Below, piece by piece: positions 43,229-53,345 of a stretch of DNA of 64,000 nt. This stretch comes from CAVZOY01 sp963777095 (GTDB lineage: Bacteria > Actinomycetota > Actinomycetes > Mycobacteriales > Geodermatophilaceae), in contig CAVZOY010000005.1 in the NCBI GenBank assembly GCA_963777095.1, forward strand, positions 85,050 through 149,049. The letters are read 5' to 3'. Positions within the stretch are counted from its first letter, which is position 1. Every line of letters begins with the position of its first letter. Position numbers and translations under genes: made by a program. The notes beneath the pieces are model-generated. The model did no database searches and was not told the origin of the DNA. It saw only the letters and a list, made by a program, of their open reading frames with translations.

Positions 43229-44499
43229 GCAGCGTTGCTCAGACGGAGCGGCCGAGCCGCGGACCGCTGACCGACCTCCTGACCGGCGGCGGCCGCGGAC
43301 GACGGCTGGTGTGGATCGTGCTGGCCGCGCTGCTGGTGGTCTCGTTCGTCCGCGTCCTCAGCGGCGCCGACGCGCTGACGTCGGCCTCGACGCTGCGGGC
43401 GGCGCTGCTGCTGGCGGTGCCGATCGGTCTGGCCGCCCTCGGCGGGCTCTACTCCGAGCGCGCGGGCGTGGTCAACATCGGCCTCGACGGCATGATGATC
43501 CTCGGCACCTGGGGAGCCGGCTGGGCCGGCTACCAGTGGGGCTGGACCGCCGCCGTCCTCGGCGGGGTGCTGTTCGGTGCCCTCGGCGGACTGCTGCACG
43601 CCCTGACCACGGTGACCTTCGGCGTCGACCACGTGGTCTCCGGTGTCGCCATCAACATCCTCGCGGCCGGCATCGTGCGGTTCCTGTCCGAGCTGTTCTA
43701 CAGCGACAACCCCGCGGGCGGCGGCGTCACCCAGTCGCCGCCGGTGTCCAGTGATCAGCCGCAGTTCTCGCTGCCGGTGCTCTCGTCGGGCCCCGACCTG
43801 CTCGGGGCGCTCGAAGGGCAGCGCTGGTTCCTGGTCAGCGACCTGGCCGGCGTGGCCAAGGGCGTGACGAGCAGCATCGGCATCCTGACGCTCGTCGCGC
43901 TGCTGCTGATCCCGCTGTCGTACCTGATCCTCTGGCGCACGGCGTTCGGCCTCCGGCTGCGGTCCTGCGGGGAGAACCCGGCCGCGGCCGACTCGCTCGG
44001 CGTCCCGGTCTACCGGCTGAAGTACATCGCGGTGATCATCTCCGGCGGCCTCGCCGGCCTCGGCGGCGTGTTCCTGGTGTTCATCGCCGACTACTACCGG
44101 GAGGGCCAGGTCAACGGCCGCGGGTTCATCGGCCTGGCCGCGCTGATCTTCGGCAACTGGCGGCCCGGCGGGCTGGCGGCCGGCGCGGGGTTGTTCGGCT
44201 TCGCCGACGCCCTGCAGCTGCGCAGCCGGTCGGCGGTCGTCGCGCTGCTGCTCCTGGTCGCGATCCTGCTGGTGATCGTCGCGGTGTGGCAGGCGACCCG
44301 CGGCAAGCTCGTTCAGGCGGTGCTGGCCGGCGCCTTCGCCGTCGCCAGCTTCGTCGGCTGGCTGCTGATCGACGAGCTGCCGCCGGGCGTCGTGTCGTTC
44401 ACGCCGCACGTCACCACGCTGCTGGTGCTGTCGCTGGCCTCCCAGCGATTGCGGATGCCGAAGGCCGACGGCCTGGTCTACCGACGGGGTGAGAACTAG
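43225..44499 (+). CDS. Nucleoside ABC importer permease (NupC-like)
   Basis: Second permease, 424 aa, same superfamily. Core landmarks are LLLAVPIGLAALGGLYSERA, VNIGLDGMMILGTWGAG, FGVDHVVSGVAINILAAGIV, LRSCGENPAAADSLGVPVY and GLAGLGGVFLVFIADYYREG. Compared with most NupC relatives it has an additional C-terminal pair or more of hydrophobic segments (about 330-400). GTG start at 43225 with GGAGG upstream. The stop TAG shares a base with the cdd start. Confidence 0.93.
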   Translation: MSSVAQTERPSRGPLTDLLTGGGRGRRLVWIVLAALLVVSFVRVLSGADALTSASTLRAALLLAVPIGLAALGGLYSERAGVVNIGLDGMMILGTWGAGWAGYQWGWTAAVLGGVLFGALGGLLHALTTVTFGVDHVVSGVAINILAAGIVRFLSELFYSDNPAGGGVTQSPPVSSDQPQFSLPVLSSGPDLLGALEGQRWFLVSDLAGVAKGVTSSIGILTLVALLLIPLSYLILWRTAFGLRLRSCGENPAAADSLGVPVYRLKYIAVIISGGLAGLGGVFLVFIADYYREGQVNGRGFIGLAALIFGNWRPGGLAAGAGLFGFADALQLRSRSAVVALLLLVAILLVIVAVWQATRGKLVQAVLAGAFAVASFVGWLLIDELPPGVVSFTPHVTTLLVLSLASQRLRMPKADGLVYRRGEN

Positions 44500-44914
44500 T
44501 GGCCGAACCCGACTGGGACGCCCTGCGCGCGGCGGCCCGGGAGGCGATGACGCACGCCTACGCCCCCTACTCGACGTTCCCGGTGGGCGTGGCGGGCCTG
44601 GTCGACGACGGCCGCGTGGTCACCGGCTGCAACGTCGAGAACGCGTCCTACGGCCTGGGTCTGTGCGCCGAGTGCGGCATGGTCAGCGACCTCGCCCGCA
44701 CCGGCGGCGGCCGGCTCGTCGCGGTCGCCTGCGTGGGCGGCGACGGTCAGCCCCTCATGCCGTGCGGGCGCTGCCGCCAGCTGCTCTGGGAGCACGGCGG
44801 CGCGGACATGCTCATCGAGACGGTGTCGCTCGGGATCGTGCCGATGCGCGAGGTGCTGCCGGACGCCTTCGGCCCGGACGACCTCCTCGCGGCCGCCGAA
44901 CGGGGCCAGGGCTG

Positions 44915-44915
<1 letters not shown>
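44499..44915 (+). CDS. cdd: Cytidine deaminase
   Basis: A 138-aa zinc hydrolase converting (deoxy)cytidine to (deoxy)uridine. The zinc and proton-shuttle motifs are GLCAECGMVSDL (C-x-E) and LMPCGRCRQLLWE (PCxxC); VTGCNVENASYGLG binds the ribose. The tetrameric small type. GTG start overlaps the permease stop by one base, and deoA overlaps its own stop (TGATG), so uptake and catabolism are one operon. Confidence 0.96.
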
Positions 44916-46195
<1,280 letters not shown>

Positions 46196-46201
46196 AGGCG
46201 C

Positions 46202-47110
46202 GTGGGAGACTCGATTTTCGTGACCAGCACCAGGGCGGCGGTGCAGCCCACCCCCGCTCCGCTCGACCCGGACGCGGCCATCTCGATCCGTGGGCTGATC
46301 AAGCGCTACGGCGACTTCGTGGCGGTCGGCGGGCTCGACCTGGACATCCGACGCGGCGAGATCTTCGCTCTGCTCGGGCCCAACGGCGCCGGCAAGACGA
46401 CGACGGTCGAGATCTGCGAGGGCTACCGCGAGCGCGACGCCGGCGAGGTCCGGGTTCTCGGTGAGGACCCTGCCCGCGGAGGCCGGGCGTGGAAGTCGCG
46501 GCTCGGCATCGTGCTGCAGTCCAATTCGGGCGAGAGCCAGCTCTCGGTGCGGGAGACGGTGGCCGCGCGGGCCGACCTCTACCCGGATCCGCTCGATCCG
46601 GACGAGGTGCTCGAGCTGGTCGGGCTGACCGAGAAGGCGCGCGTGCGCGGCCAGTCGCTGTCCGGCGGGCAGCGTCGTCGGCTCGACGTCGCACTCGGCA
46701 TCGTCGGCCGACCGACGCTGCTGTTCCTCGACGAGCCCACCACCGGCTTCGACCCGGAGGCCCGGCGGCAGTTCTGGACGCTGATCCGTTCCCTGCGCGA
46801 GCTCGGCACGACGATGCTGCTCACCACCCACTACCTCGACGAGGCCGAGGCGCTGGCCGACCGGGTCGGCGTCATCACCCGTGGCCGGCTGGCTCAGGTC
46901 GCCGTCCCGGCGCTGCTCGGGGGGCGGGAGACCGCGCCCGCGGTCGTCAGCTGGTCCGAGGACGGCGCCCGGCGCAGCGCCGAGACGGCGACGCCGACGG
47001 CGTTCGTCCGCGACCTGGCCGCGCGGTTCCCGGGCGAGGTGCCCGACCTGGCCGTCGCCCGGCCGACCCTCGAGGACGTCTACCTCCGGATGATCGGCGA
47101 CGGACGATGA
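46202..47110 (+). CDS. ABC-2 type exporter ATPase (DrrA-like)
   Basis: A single-cassette ATPase of about 300 aa: Walker A ALLGPNGAGKTTTVEI, Q-loop GIVLQSNSGESQ, signature SLSGGQRRRLDVAL, Walker B LLFLDEPTTGFDP, H-loop TTHYLDEAEALADR. The C-terminal domain (about 220-302) is of the DrrA/CcmA-like type. Start is GTG 46202 or GTG 46220; the second lacks a clear ribosome site. Its stop overlaps the permease ATG. A drug, lipid or polyketide exporter is likely; the substrate is not known. Its place between deoA and add may be incidental. Confidence 0.9.
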   Translation: MGDSIFVTSTRAAVQPTPAPLDPDAAISIRGLIKRYGDFVAVGGLDLDIRRGEIFALLGPNGAGKTTTVEICEGYRERDAGEVRVLGEDPARGGRAWKSRLGIVLQSNSGESQLSVRETVAARADLYPDPLDPDEVLELVGLTEKARVRGQSLSGGQRRRLDVALGIVGRPTLLFLDEPTTGFDPEARRQFWTLIRSLRELGTTMLLTTHYLDEAEALADRVGVITRGRLAQVAVPALLGGRETAPAVVSWSEDGARRSAETATPTAFVRDLAARFPGEVPDLAVARPTLEDVYLRMIGDGR

Positions 47111-47934
47111 CCACCACCGCCCCCCGTAGCAGGGAGCACGCGCTGCCCTCGCTGGGCCGGGTGTTCCGCTCGCGCGCGGTCGTGGAGCTCAAGGAGTTCT
47201 TCCGGCAGCGCGAGGCAGTGGTCTTCACGCTGATGCTGCCGGTGCTGCTGCTCGTCGTCTTCGGTGCGGTGCTGGACTTCGACCTCGGCAACGGGGTGAC
47301 CTTCACCCAGTACTTCATGGCCGGGATCATCGCCGCCGGCGTGCTGGGCGCCAGCCTGCAGAACATGGCGATCAGCATCGCCACCGAGCGCTCCGACGGA
47401 ACGCTGAAGAGCCTCGCCGGGACGCCGATGCCCAAGAGCGCCTACTTCGTCGGCAAGGTCGTCCAGGTGCTGGCGGTCACCGTCGTGATCATCGCGGTGC
47501 TGCTGGCGATCGGCGTGCTGTTCTACGACATCGATCTGCCCTCGGGGAGCGACTGGCTGACCTTCGCCTGGGTGACCGTGCTCGGCTCGGCGTCCTGCAC
47601 GCTGCTGGGCATCTCGCTGTCCAGCATCGCCAAGAACGGCCGTTCGGCGTCGGCGGTGGTCACGCCGTTCGCGCTGCTGTTGCAGTTCATCTCCGGCGTC
47701 TTCTTCCAGTTCAGCGAGATCCCCACCTGGATGCAGACCGTCGCCGCGGCCTTTCCGCTCAAGTGGATGGCGCAGGGGTTGCGGTCGGTGTTCCTGCCCG
47801 ACTCGATGGCCGCGCTCGAGCCGGCGGGCAGCTGGGAGCTGGGCCGGATCGCGCTCGTGCTGGCCGTCTGGTGCGTCATCGGGCTGGTGCTGTGCGTGGC
47901 CACGTTCCGCTGGCAGGAGCGCGGCAGCCGTTAG
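47107..47934 (+). CDS. ABC-2 type exporter permease
   Basis: A 275-aa membrane partner of the preceding ATPase. Six hydrophobic segments: about 38-58, 68-92, 115-145, 150-172, 180-205 and 240-265. ABC-2 landmarks are AVVFTLMLPVLLLVVFG, YFMAGIIAAGVLGASLQNMA, ATERSDGTLKSLAGTPMPKS and SGVFFQFSEIPTWMQTVAA. ATG overlaps the ATPase stop. Its own TAG stop is part of the -10 box of add. Confidence 0.92.
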   Translation: MTTTAPRSREHALPSLGRVFRSRAVVELKEFFRQREAVVFTLMLPVLLLVVFGAVLDFDLGNGVTFTQYFMAGIIAAGVLGASLQNMAISIATERSDGTLKSLAGTPMPKSAYFVGKVVQVLAVTVVIIAVLLAIGVLFYDIDLPSGSDWLTFAWVTVLGSASCTLLGISLSSIAKNGRSASAVVTPFALLLQFISGVFFQFSEIPTWMQTVAAAFPLKWMAQGLRSVFLPDSMAALEPAGSWELGRIALVLAVWCVIGLVLCVATFRWQERGSR

Positions 47935-47937
47935 GTT
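47932..47937 (+). promoter_or_regulatory. -10 box TAGGTT for leaderless add, overlapping a stop codon
   Basis: TAGGTT ends 6 nt before GTG 47944; its first three bases are the stop codon of the upstream permease gene. Confidence 0.6.
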
Positions 47938-47943
47938 GCTGGA

Positions 47944-49017
47944 GTGCCCCTCCTGAACGTCGAGTCGATCCGTCGCGCCCCGAAGGTGCTCCTCCACGAC
48001 CACCTGGACGGCGGACTGCGGCCGCGGACGGTGCTGGAGCTCGCGGAGAAGCACGGCTACGACGACCTGCCCGCGGACGACGCCGACGAGCTCGCCCACT
48101 GGTTCCGGGACGCCGCCGACAGCGGCTCGCTCGTGCAGTACCTGGACACCTTCCGGCACACCGTCGGGGTCATGCAGCACCCGGACGCGGTCGCCCGGGT
48201 GGCCCACGAGTGCGCCCTCGACCTGGCCGCCGACGGCGTCGTGTACGCCGAGGTGCGCATGGCCCCCGAGCTGCTGACCGCGCGGGGCACGCCGATCGAG
48301 GAGGCGGTCGAGGCGATCCTCGACGGCTTCGCCACCGGCAGCCGCGACGCCGCGGCCGCGGGCACGCCGATCGTCGTCGGGTCGCTGCTGTGCGCCATGC
48401 GCCAGAACCATCGCTGGGAGGAGGTCGCCGACCTCGTCGTCCGCTACCGCGACCGTGGCGTCGTGGGCTTCGACCTCGCCGGGCCCGAGGACGGCTTCCC
48501 ACCCGACCGCATCCCCGCCGCCATCGCGCTGCTCGACCGCGCCGGTGCCCATCGCACGATCCACGCCGGCGAGGCCGCCGGTATCGACAGCATCCGCGCC
48601 GCGCTGGACGGCGCCCGTGCCGAGCGGCTCGGCCACGGCGTCCGCATCGCCGACGAGGTGCCCGCGGACGGCGCGCTGGGGCCCGTCGCACAGCGGGTGC
48701 TCGACACCGGCGTCCCCCTGGAGGTGGCGCCGTCGTCCAACGTGCAGACCGGCGCCTACGCGTCGCTGGCCTCGCACCCGGTCGACCGGCTCTACCGCGC
48801 GGGCTTCGCCGTCACGCTGAACACCGACAACCGGCTGATGAGCGACGTCTCGGCGACCAGCGAGATCGCCGCCGTCGCCGGCACGTTCGGCTGGACCTGG
48901 GACGACGTCCAGACCGTCACCGAGCGTGCCCTCGCGGGCGCGTTCGCCGACGACGCCGTCCGGTCGCGGCTGCTCACCGAGGTCGTGCGACCGGGCTACG
49001 CGGCGCTGCGCGCCTGA
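47944..49017 (+). CDS. add: Adenosine deaminase
   Basis: A 357-aa zinc amidohydrolase converting (deoxy)adenosine to (deoxy)inosine, which the downstream purine nucleoside phosphorylase can split. Metal ligands and catalytic residues: VLLHDHLDGGLRP (HxHxDG), VVGFDLAGPEDGFP, HRTIHAGEAAGIDSI (catalytic Glu), EVAPSSNVQTGAY and FAVTLNTDNRLMS (Asp pair). Length is typical of the actinobacterial type. Intact. Confidence 0.96.
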   Translation: MPLLNVESIRRAPKVLLHDHLDGGLRPRTVLELAEKHGYDDLPADDADELAHWFRDAADSGSLVQYLDTFRHTVGVMQHPDAVARVAHECALDLAADGVVYAEVRMAPELLTARGTPIEEAVEAILDGFATGSRDAAAAGTPIVVGSLLCAMRQNHRWEEVADLVVRYRDRGVVGFDLAGPEDGFPPDRIPAAIALLDRAGAHRTIHAGEAAGIDSIRAALDGARAERLGHGVRIADEVPADGALGPVAQRVLDTGVPLEVAPSSNVQTGAYASLASHPVDRLYRAGFAVTLNTDNRLMSDVSATSEIAAVAGTFGWTWDDVQTVTERALAGAFADDAVRSRLLTEVVRPGYAALRA

Positions 49018-49058
49018 CGGAGCGTGATGGCGCCCACCCTGCCCGCGGGAACAGAGGG

Positions 49059-49078
49059 GTGATCATCACTGCTACCGT
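49059..49078 (+). promoter_or_regulatory. Palindrome plus -10 box upstream of DEAD-box helicase
   Basis: GTGATCATCAC (5-bp arms, 49059-49069) is followed by TACCGT (49073-49078). If TACCGT is the -10, the helicase message has a leader of about 170 nt, and the palindrome lies where an operator would act. Confidence 0.35.
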
Positions 49079-49106
49079 GGGTGTGCCGGCACTCGCCGGC
49101 CATCCT

Positions 49107-49125
49107 CCCGGACGGTCCGTCCGGG
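49107..49125 (+). promoter_or_regulatory. Leader hairpin of DEAD-box helicase
   Basis: CCCGGACGG-T-CCGTCCGGG, a near-perfect 9-bp inverted repeat in the predicted long leader (the loop must open by a pair or more). Possible RNA structure acted on by the helicase itself. Confidence 0.4.
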
Positions 49126-49254
49126 CATGAGCGCATCCGTGCAGGTCGCCGCGTCCGGACAGACGCCGGCTGACCGCCAGTGAGGACGCCGATCGACGGC
49201 GGCCGCGCAATCGCCACGGGACGCGCCCGAGCTGTATCGGAGTCCCACCCCCGT

Positions 49255-50706
49255 ATGTCCTTGAACGACCTTGCTCTGAACAACGCTGTCCTGGTCGACG
49301 AGCCGAGCCTGGCCGCCGACCTCCCCATCGAGAACACCCCCGAGCCGACCGGCCCCACCTTCGCCGAGCTGGGCCTGCCCCAGACGCTGGTGACGGCGCT
49401 GGAACGCCGCGGGATCCGTCATCCGTTCGCCATCCAGGCCTCCGCCCTGCCCGACGCCCTCGCCGGGCGCGACGTGCTGGGCAAGGCCGCGACCGGCTCC
49501 GGCAAGACGCTGGCCTTCGGCCTGCCGCTGCTCGCCCGCCTCGGCGCCGACGTCCGTCAGGGCCGCCGCGCTCCGCGCGGACTGATCCTGGTGCCCACCC
49601 GTGAGCTCGCCCAGCAGGTTCAGGACAACCTGGCGCCGCTGGGCCAGTCCATCGGCGTGCACACGACCACCGTCTACGGCGGTGCGCCGATGTACCGCCA
49701 GATCCAGCAGCTGCGTCGCGGCGTCGACGTCGTCATCGCCACCCCGGGCCGGCTGCAGGACCTGATCAACCAGGGCGAGGCGAACCTCGGCGAGGTCGTC
49801 GTCACCGTCCTGGACGAGGCCGACTTCATGGCCGACCTCGGCTTCCTGCCCGTGGTCAAGGAGCTGCTCGACCAGACCGACCCGAACGCCCAGCGGCTGC
49901 TGTTCTCGGCCACGCTGGACGGCGAGGTCGACTCGCTGGTCCGCCGCTACCTCAAGGACCCGGCCCGGCACGAGGTGGTCCGCCCCGGCGGCGCCGCCAC
50001 GCCGGCCGAGCACCTGGCCTACTCGATCGCCTTCCGCGACAAGGTGACTCTCACCAAGGAGCTGGCCGCTCGGCCGGGTCGCACGATCGTCTTCGCGCGC
50101 ACCCAGCTCGGCGTCGACCGGCTGACCCAGCACCTGGTCGAGGCCGGCATCAAGGCCGAGGCGATCCACGGCGGTCTGCCGCAATCAGCCCGCCGTCGTG
50201 CGCTGGAGGCCTTCACCGACGCGCGGTCGCCGGTCCTCGTCGCCACGGACGTCGCCGCCCGCGGCATCCACGTCGACGACGTGTCGCTGGTCCTGCACTA
50301 CGACCCGCCGGCGGACTCGAAGACCTACATGCACCGCTCGGGCCGCACGGCCCGCGCCGGCGCCGGTGGCGTCGTCGTGTCGCTGCTCCTGCCCGACCAG
50401 GTCGGCCAGGCCAAGCGGCACTTCCGCCAGGTCAAGCTGGACCCGCGGATCGACCGGGTCCGCCCGGGCGACGCGGTGATCGCCGACCTCGTCGCCAAGG
50501 GCGTGCACGTGGAGCCGGTCGAGCGGACCGTCCGCGAGTCGCGGCGGCCCGCCGGGTCGGGTGGACGCCGTCCGCGTCCGGAGGGCGGCTCCCGTGGCGG
50601 CCCGCGCCGGTCCTACGGCGAGCGCCCCTCGGGCGACCGCCCGCGCCGGGACGACCGGCCGTGGCGCGGTGACCGGCCGCGCCGGCCCGCCCGCACCGAC
50701 GGCTGA
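49255..50706 (+). CDS. DEAD-box RNA helicase with basic tail
   Basis: A 483-aa RNA helicase. Motifs: TFAELGLPQTLVTALERRGI (upstream aromatic and Q-motif region), GKAATGSGKTLAF (I), VPTRELAQQV (Ia), ATPGRLQDL, VLDEADFMA (II, DEAD), LLFSATLDG (III), VFARTQLGVDRL (IV), LVATDVAARGIHVDDV (V) and HRSGRTARAG (VI). The C-terminal 70 residues are Arg/Gly-rich (SGGRRPRPEGGSRGG), an RNA-binding tail as in RhlE/CsdA-type helicases. ATG 49255 is chosen because the helicase-family sequence begins there; a longer frame from 49180 covers the leader. Followed by a strong terminator. Confidence 0.93.
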   Translation: MSLNDLALNNAVLVDEPSLAADLPIENTPEPTGPTFAELGLPQTLVTALERRGIRHPFAIQASALPDALAGRDVLGKAATGSGKTLAFGLPLLARLGADVRQGRRAPRGLILVPTRELAQQVQDNLAPLGQSIGVHTTTVYGGAPMYRQIQQLRRGVDVVIATPGRLQDLINQGEANLGEVVVTVLDEADFMADLGFLPVVKELLDQTDPNAQRLLFSATLDGEVDSLVRRYLKDPARHEVVRPGGAATPAEHLAYSIAFRDKVTLTKELAARPGRTIVFARTQLGVDRLTQHLVEAGIKAEAIHGGLPQSARRRALEAFTDARSPVLVATDVAARGIHVDDVSLVLHYDPPADSKTYMHRSGRTARAGAGGVVVSLLLPDQVGQAKRHFRQVKLDPRIDRVRPGDAVIADLVAKGVHVEPVERTVRESRRPAGSGGRRPRPEGGSRGGPRRSYGERPSGDRPRRDDRPWRGDRPRRPARTDG

Positions 50707-50723
50707 CCCCAGCACCGATAACC

Positions 50724-50762
50724 GACAGCGGCCCCTTCCCGATCCGGGAAGGGGCCGCTGTC
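50724..50762 (+). terminator. Strong terminator after DEAD-box helicase
   Basis: Perfect 17-bp stem (50724-50740 with 50746-50762) and a GATCC loop whose ends can also pair, starting 18 nt after the stop. No T tract. Confidence 0.8.
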
Positions 50763-50768
50763 GTGTCG

Positions 50769-50807
50769 TGGCTCAGGTGCGGGGTCCTGGCTCAGCTACG
50801 GGGGTCC
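50769..50807 (+). repeat. Tandem imperfect 19/20-nt direct repeat beside IS remnant
   Basis: TGGCTCAGGTGCGGGGTCC followed at once by TGGCTCAGCTACGGGGGTCC, at the left edge of the transposase remnant and right after the helicase terminator. Possibly part of the element's terminal region. Confidence 0.5.
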
Positions 50808-51863
50808 GGGCTCATCGTCGACAGTGAGCTACGACCCCGGTTGCACCGCAAGCCGTTGACGGGCCTGTTCGCGCAGGTGCTGCGGCTGTGTCACGAGGCC
50901 GGGATGGTGCACCTCGGGGTGATCGCGGTGGACGGGTCGAAGATCGCGGCGAACGCATCCTGGTCGGCCAACTCCACCTCGGCGGCGCTGGCGCACCAGA
51001 TGCGCGAGGAGCAGGCCCGGTTCCGGCGGCTGGCAGCCGAGCTGCTCGACGAGCAGGCGGCCACCGACGCCGCCGAGGACGCCGAACACGGCCCGGACCG
51101 CGGCGATGAGCTGCCGCCGGAGCTGCGGCGGCGGGCCGAGCGGCTGGCCCGGCTGAAGGCGGCCAAGCAGCGCCTGGACGAGGAGGACGCCGCCCGGGTC
51201 GCCGAGCAGGAGGCGAAGAAGGCCGAATGGGCCCGCCGCCAGCAGGCGGGGACCCGCCGCGGCGCGCAGCCCGGTGACAAGCCGCCGCCGACGAAGTCGG
51301 GCAAGCCACCGCGGGCGAACACCACCGACCCGGACTCCCGGGCGATGCGTGGCGGACGCGGGCTGGTGCAGGGCTACAACGCCCAGGCCGCGGTCACCGC
51401 CGAGCAGATCGTCGTCGGGGCGATGGTCACCCAGCAGCAGGTCGACGCCGGCCTGGTCTTCGACGTCGTCGACGCCGTGGTCGAGCAGCTGACCGGGGCC
51501 GGGATCGACGACGCGGGCGACACCGTGGTCGCCGACGCCGGCTACGCCAACGAGGCCGCCTTCGCCGAGGCCGAGACCCGCGGGGTGCATCTGCTGGCCC
51601 CGCTGATCAGCGACGAGCAGCGCGCCGCCGGCGCGGATCCGGCCGGACCGAAACCGATGATCCGTCGCCCGGCCACCGGCCGCGCCCAGGCCAAGCTGCG
51701 CACCCGCCAAGGCGCTGAGGAGTACCGGCTGCGCGGGCGCACGGTGGAGCCGGTGTTCGGTCAGATCAAAGACCGGCAAGGGCTGCGCCAGTTCCTCCGC
51801 CGCGGCCTCGACAACGTTCAGACCGAGTGGTCACTGGCCTGCACCGTGGATCAGGTGACCTGA
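50808..51863 (+). mobile_element. IS1182-family transposase remnant, truncated at both ends
   Basis: An open frame of about 350 aa matching the central and C-terminal parts of an IS1182-type DDE transposase. Catalytic positions can be seen: first Asp in LGVIAVDGSKIAANAS, second in TVVADAGYANEAAF, Glu in RTVEPVFGQIKDRQGL. QGYNAQAAVTAEQIVVGAMV is typical of the family. The N-terminal 100-150 residues are missing: family sequence starts abruptly at about HRKPLTGLFAQVLRL. The end (NVQTEWSLACTVDQVT) departs from the usual TAHNLLKL-like finish. No clear terminal inverted repeats were found. Probably inactive. Confidence 0.82.
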
Positions 51864-51881
51864 TCAACAGGGTCATCGCCC

Positions 51882-53288
51882 TCAGTCGCGGAAGACCAGC
51901 GCGCCGCTGACGGCGGTCACGACCTCGTCCCACTCGGTGTGGACCGCGGCGGCCTCGGCGACGTCGAGCGGGAGGTCCGGCTCCCGCTCCGAGCGGACGA
52001 CGGCTCGGGCCAGTGCCGTGCCGGGGGAGAGCAACTGCTCGACGCGGGTCAGGCGGGCGTACTCGGCGAGGTCGCGGACGCCCTCGACCGGCTGGGCCAG
52101 CACTCGGTGCGCCACCAGTCCCGTCGCGCCGTCGACCACCTCGGTGAGCACCTCGGAGAGCTCGGTCAGGTCGTAGCGGTCCTCCTCGGCGGGCAGCGGG
52201 AGGACGTCGGTGTCGGCGACCTCCGGCCACGAGGCGATGTCGGAGAGGTCGTGGCGCTCCCGCCCGGCGCAGAAGCGGGCCAGGTCGGCCGGGGTGTCGA
52301 ACACGAAGATCTCGCCGTCGCGGCCGAGGAAGCGGGCCTCGTCCTCGACGTAGCAGCGCAGCGTGAGGCCGGCGCCGTCCGGGACGACCACCTCCACGGG
52401 CAGGATGCCGACGGCCTCCCAGAACTCGCCGGCGGCGGCGACCTCGGCGGGGCCGGCGCTGATCCGGCTGTTGCCGCGGATGGTGGACACCCCGGCGGTC
52501 GCCGCCTCGGCCGAGCCGACCGCGGTCGCGCCTGCGGCGGCCGGACGGCGGGCCGGGACGGCGTCCTCGTCGGCGTCGCCCTCGTCGAGGTCATCATCGG
52601 CGGCGTCCGCCAGGTCCGCGTCGTCCTCCTCGGCGGCCGCCGGATAGTCGTCGAGGGTCACCGTGCCGCCGCCGGTCCAGTCCAGGTGCTCGCCGAGCTC
52701 CTCGACGACGTCCTCCCAGAGCTCGTCGAGCGCCCGGCCGGCGCCGGCCCAGGCCTGCTCGCCGGAGCGACCGGCGAACGCGTCGACACCCAGCCCGAGC
52801 GAGCCGATCTCCGGCTTGGCCACGAGCTCCGCGACGGCCTCGAACTGGCCCTCCTCGTCGGCGACGACGTCCTCGTCCTCGTCGTCCACCTCGCCGGAGG
52901 TGTCCAGGCACTCGGCCAGCCGCCCGACCATGTCCACGGTCGCGGCCAGCTCGTCGACCGCCCAGCGATCGGGCCGCTCGGCGGCGATGTCGTAGACGCC
53001 GTCGAGGTCGTAGCGATGGTCGTCGTCAGGGGTGAGGTCGGCGGCGCCGAGGCTCACGACCACCGGCCAGACGGGGTGGTCGGCCAGGTCGTGCTCGGTG
53101 GCGGTGCGACAGAACGCGGCGAGCGCCGCGGGCGTCGGGAAGAGATGCACCGTCGCGGTGTCGTCGGCGGTGGTGCCGAGGAAGGCCTGCCACTCCTCGC
53201 CGTCCTCCTCCCACGGTGGAGCCCACAGGGTGTAGCCGGTGCGGTCGTCGAGAGTCAGGGCGATGGGGACGATGCTGGGCCTGGCCAC
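51882..53288 (-). CDS. Acidic conserved hypothetical protein with duplicated domain
   Basis: A 468-aa acidic soluble protein. Two parts look alike: residues about 48-80 (VHLFPTPAALAAFCRTATEH, then DLADHPVWPVV) and about 330-365 (IFVFDTPADLARFCAGRERH, then DLSDIASWPEV), each followed by a DDxxYDL-type segment. Between them is a very acidic low-complexity linker (about 130-150 and 220-250). No catalytic motif, signal peptide or membrane segment. I do not know its function; similar actinobacterial proteins are sometimes labelled primosomal, for which I see no evidence. Intact. Next to the IS remnant, but with base composition like its neighbours. Confidence 0.7.
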   Translation of the reverse strand: MARPSIVPIALTLDDRTGYTLWAPPWEEDGEEWQAFLGTTADDTATVHLFPTPAALAAFCRTATEHDLADHPVWPVVVSLGAADLTPDDDHRYDLDGVYDIAAERPDRWAVDELAATVDMVGRLAECLDTSGEVDDEDEDVVADEEGQFEAVAELVAKPEIGSLGLGVDAFAGRSGEQAWAGAGRALDELWEDVVEELGEHLDWTGGGTVTLDDYPAAAEEDDADLADAADDDLDEGDADEDAVPARRPAAAGATAVGSAEAATAGVSTIRGNSRISAGPAEVAAAGEFWEAVGILPVEVVVPDGAGLTLRCYVEDEARFLGRDGEIFVFDTPADLARFCAGRERHDLSDIASWPEVADTDVLPLPAEEDRYDLTELSEVLTEVVDGATGLVAHRVLAQPVEGVRDLAEYARLTRVEQLLSPGTALARAVVRSEREPDLPLDVAEAAAVHTEWDEVVTAVSGALVFRD

Positions 53289-53345
53289 GAGACCCGATCC
53301 TGCCCGATGGACCTGGGAGCTCGCTGCCCGGTTACCGGATCGGAA

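Noticed and set aside
50763..50807. Start of the transposase frame at 50763
   Set aside because: Codons before about 50810 translate the tandem repeat and terminator edge; family similarity begins after that, so the first 15 or so residues are not part of the ancestral protein.
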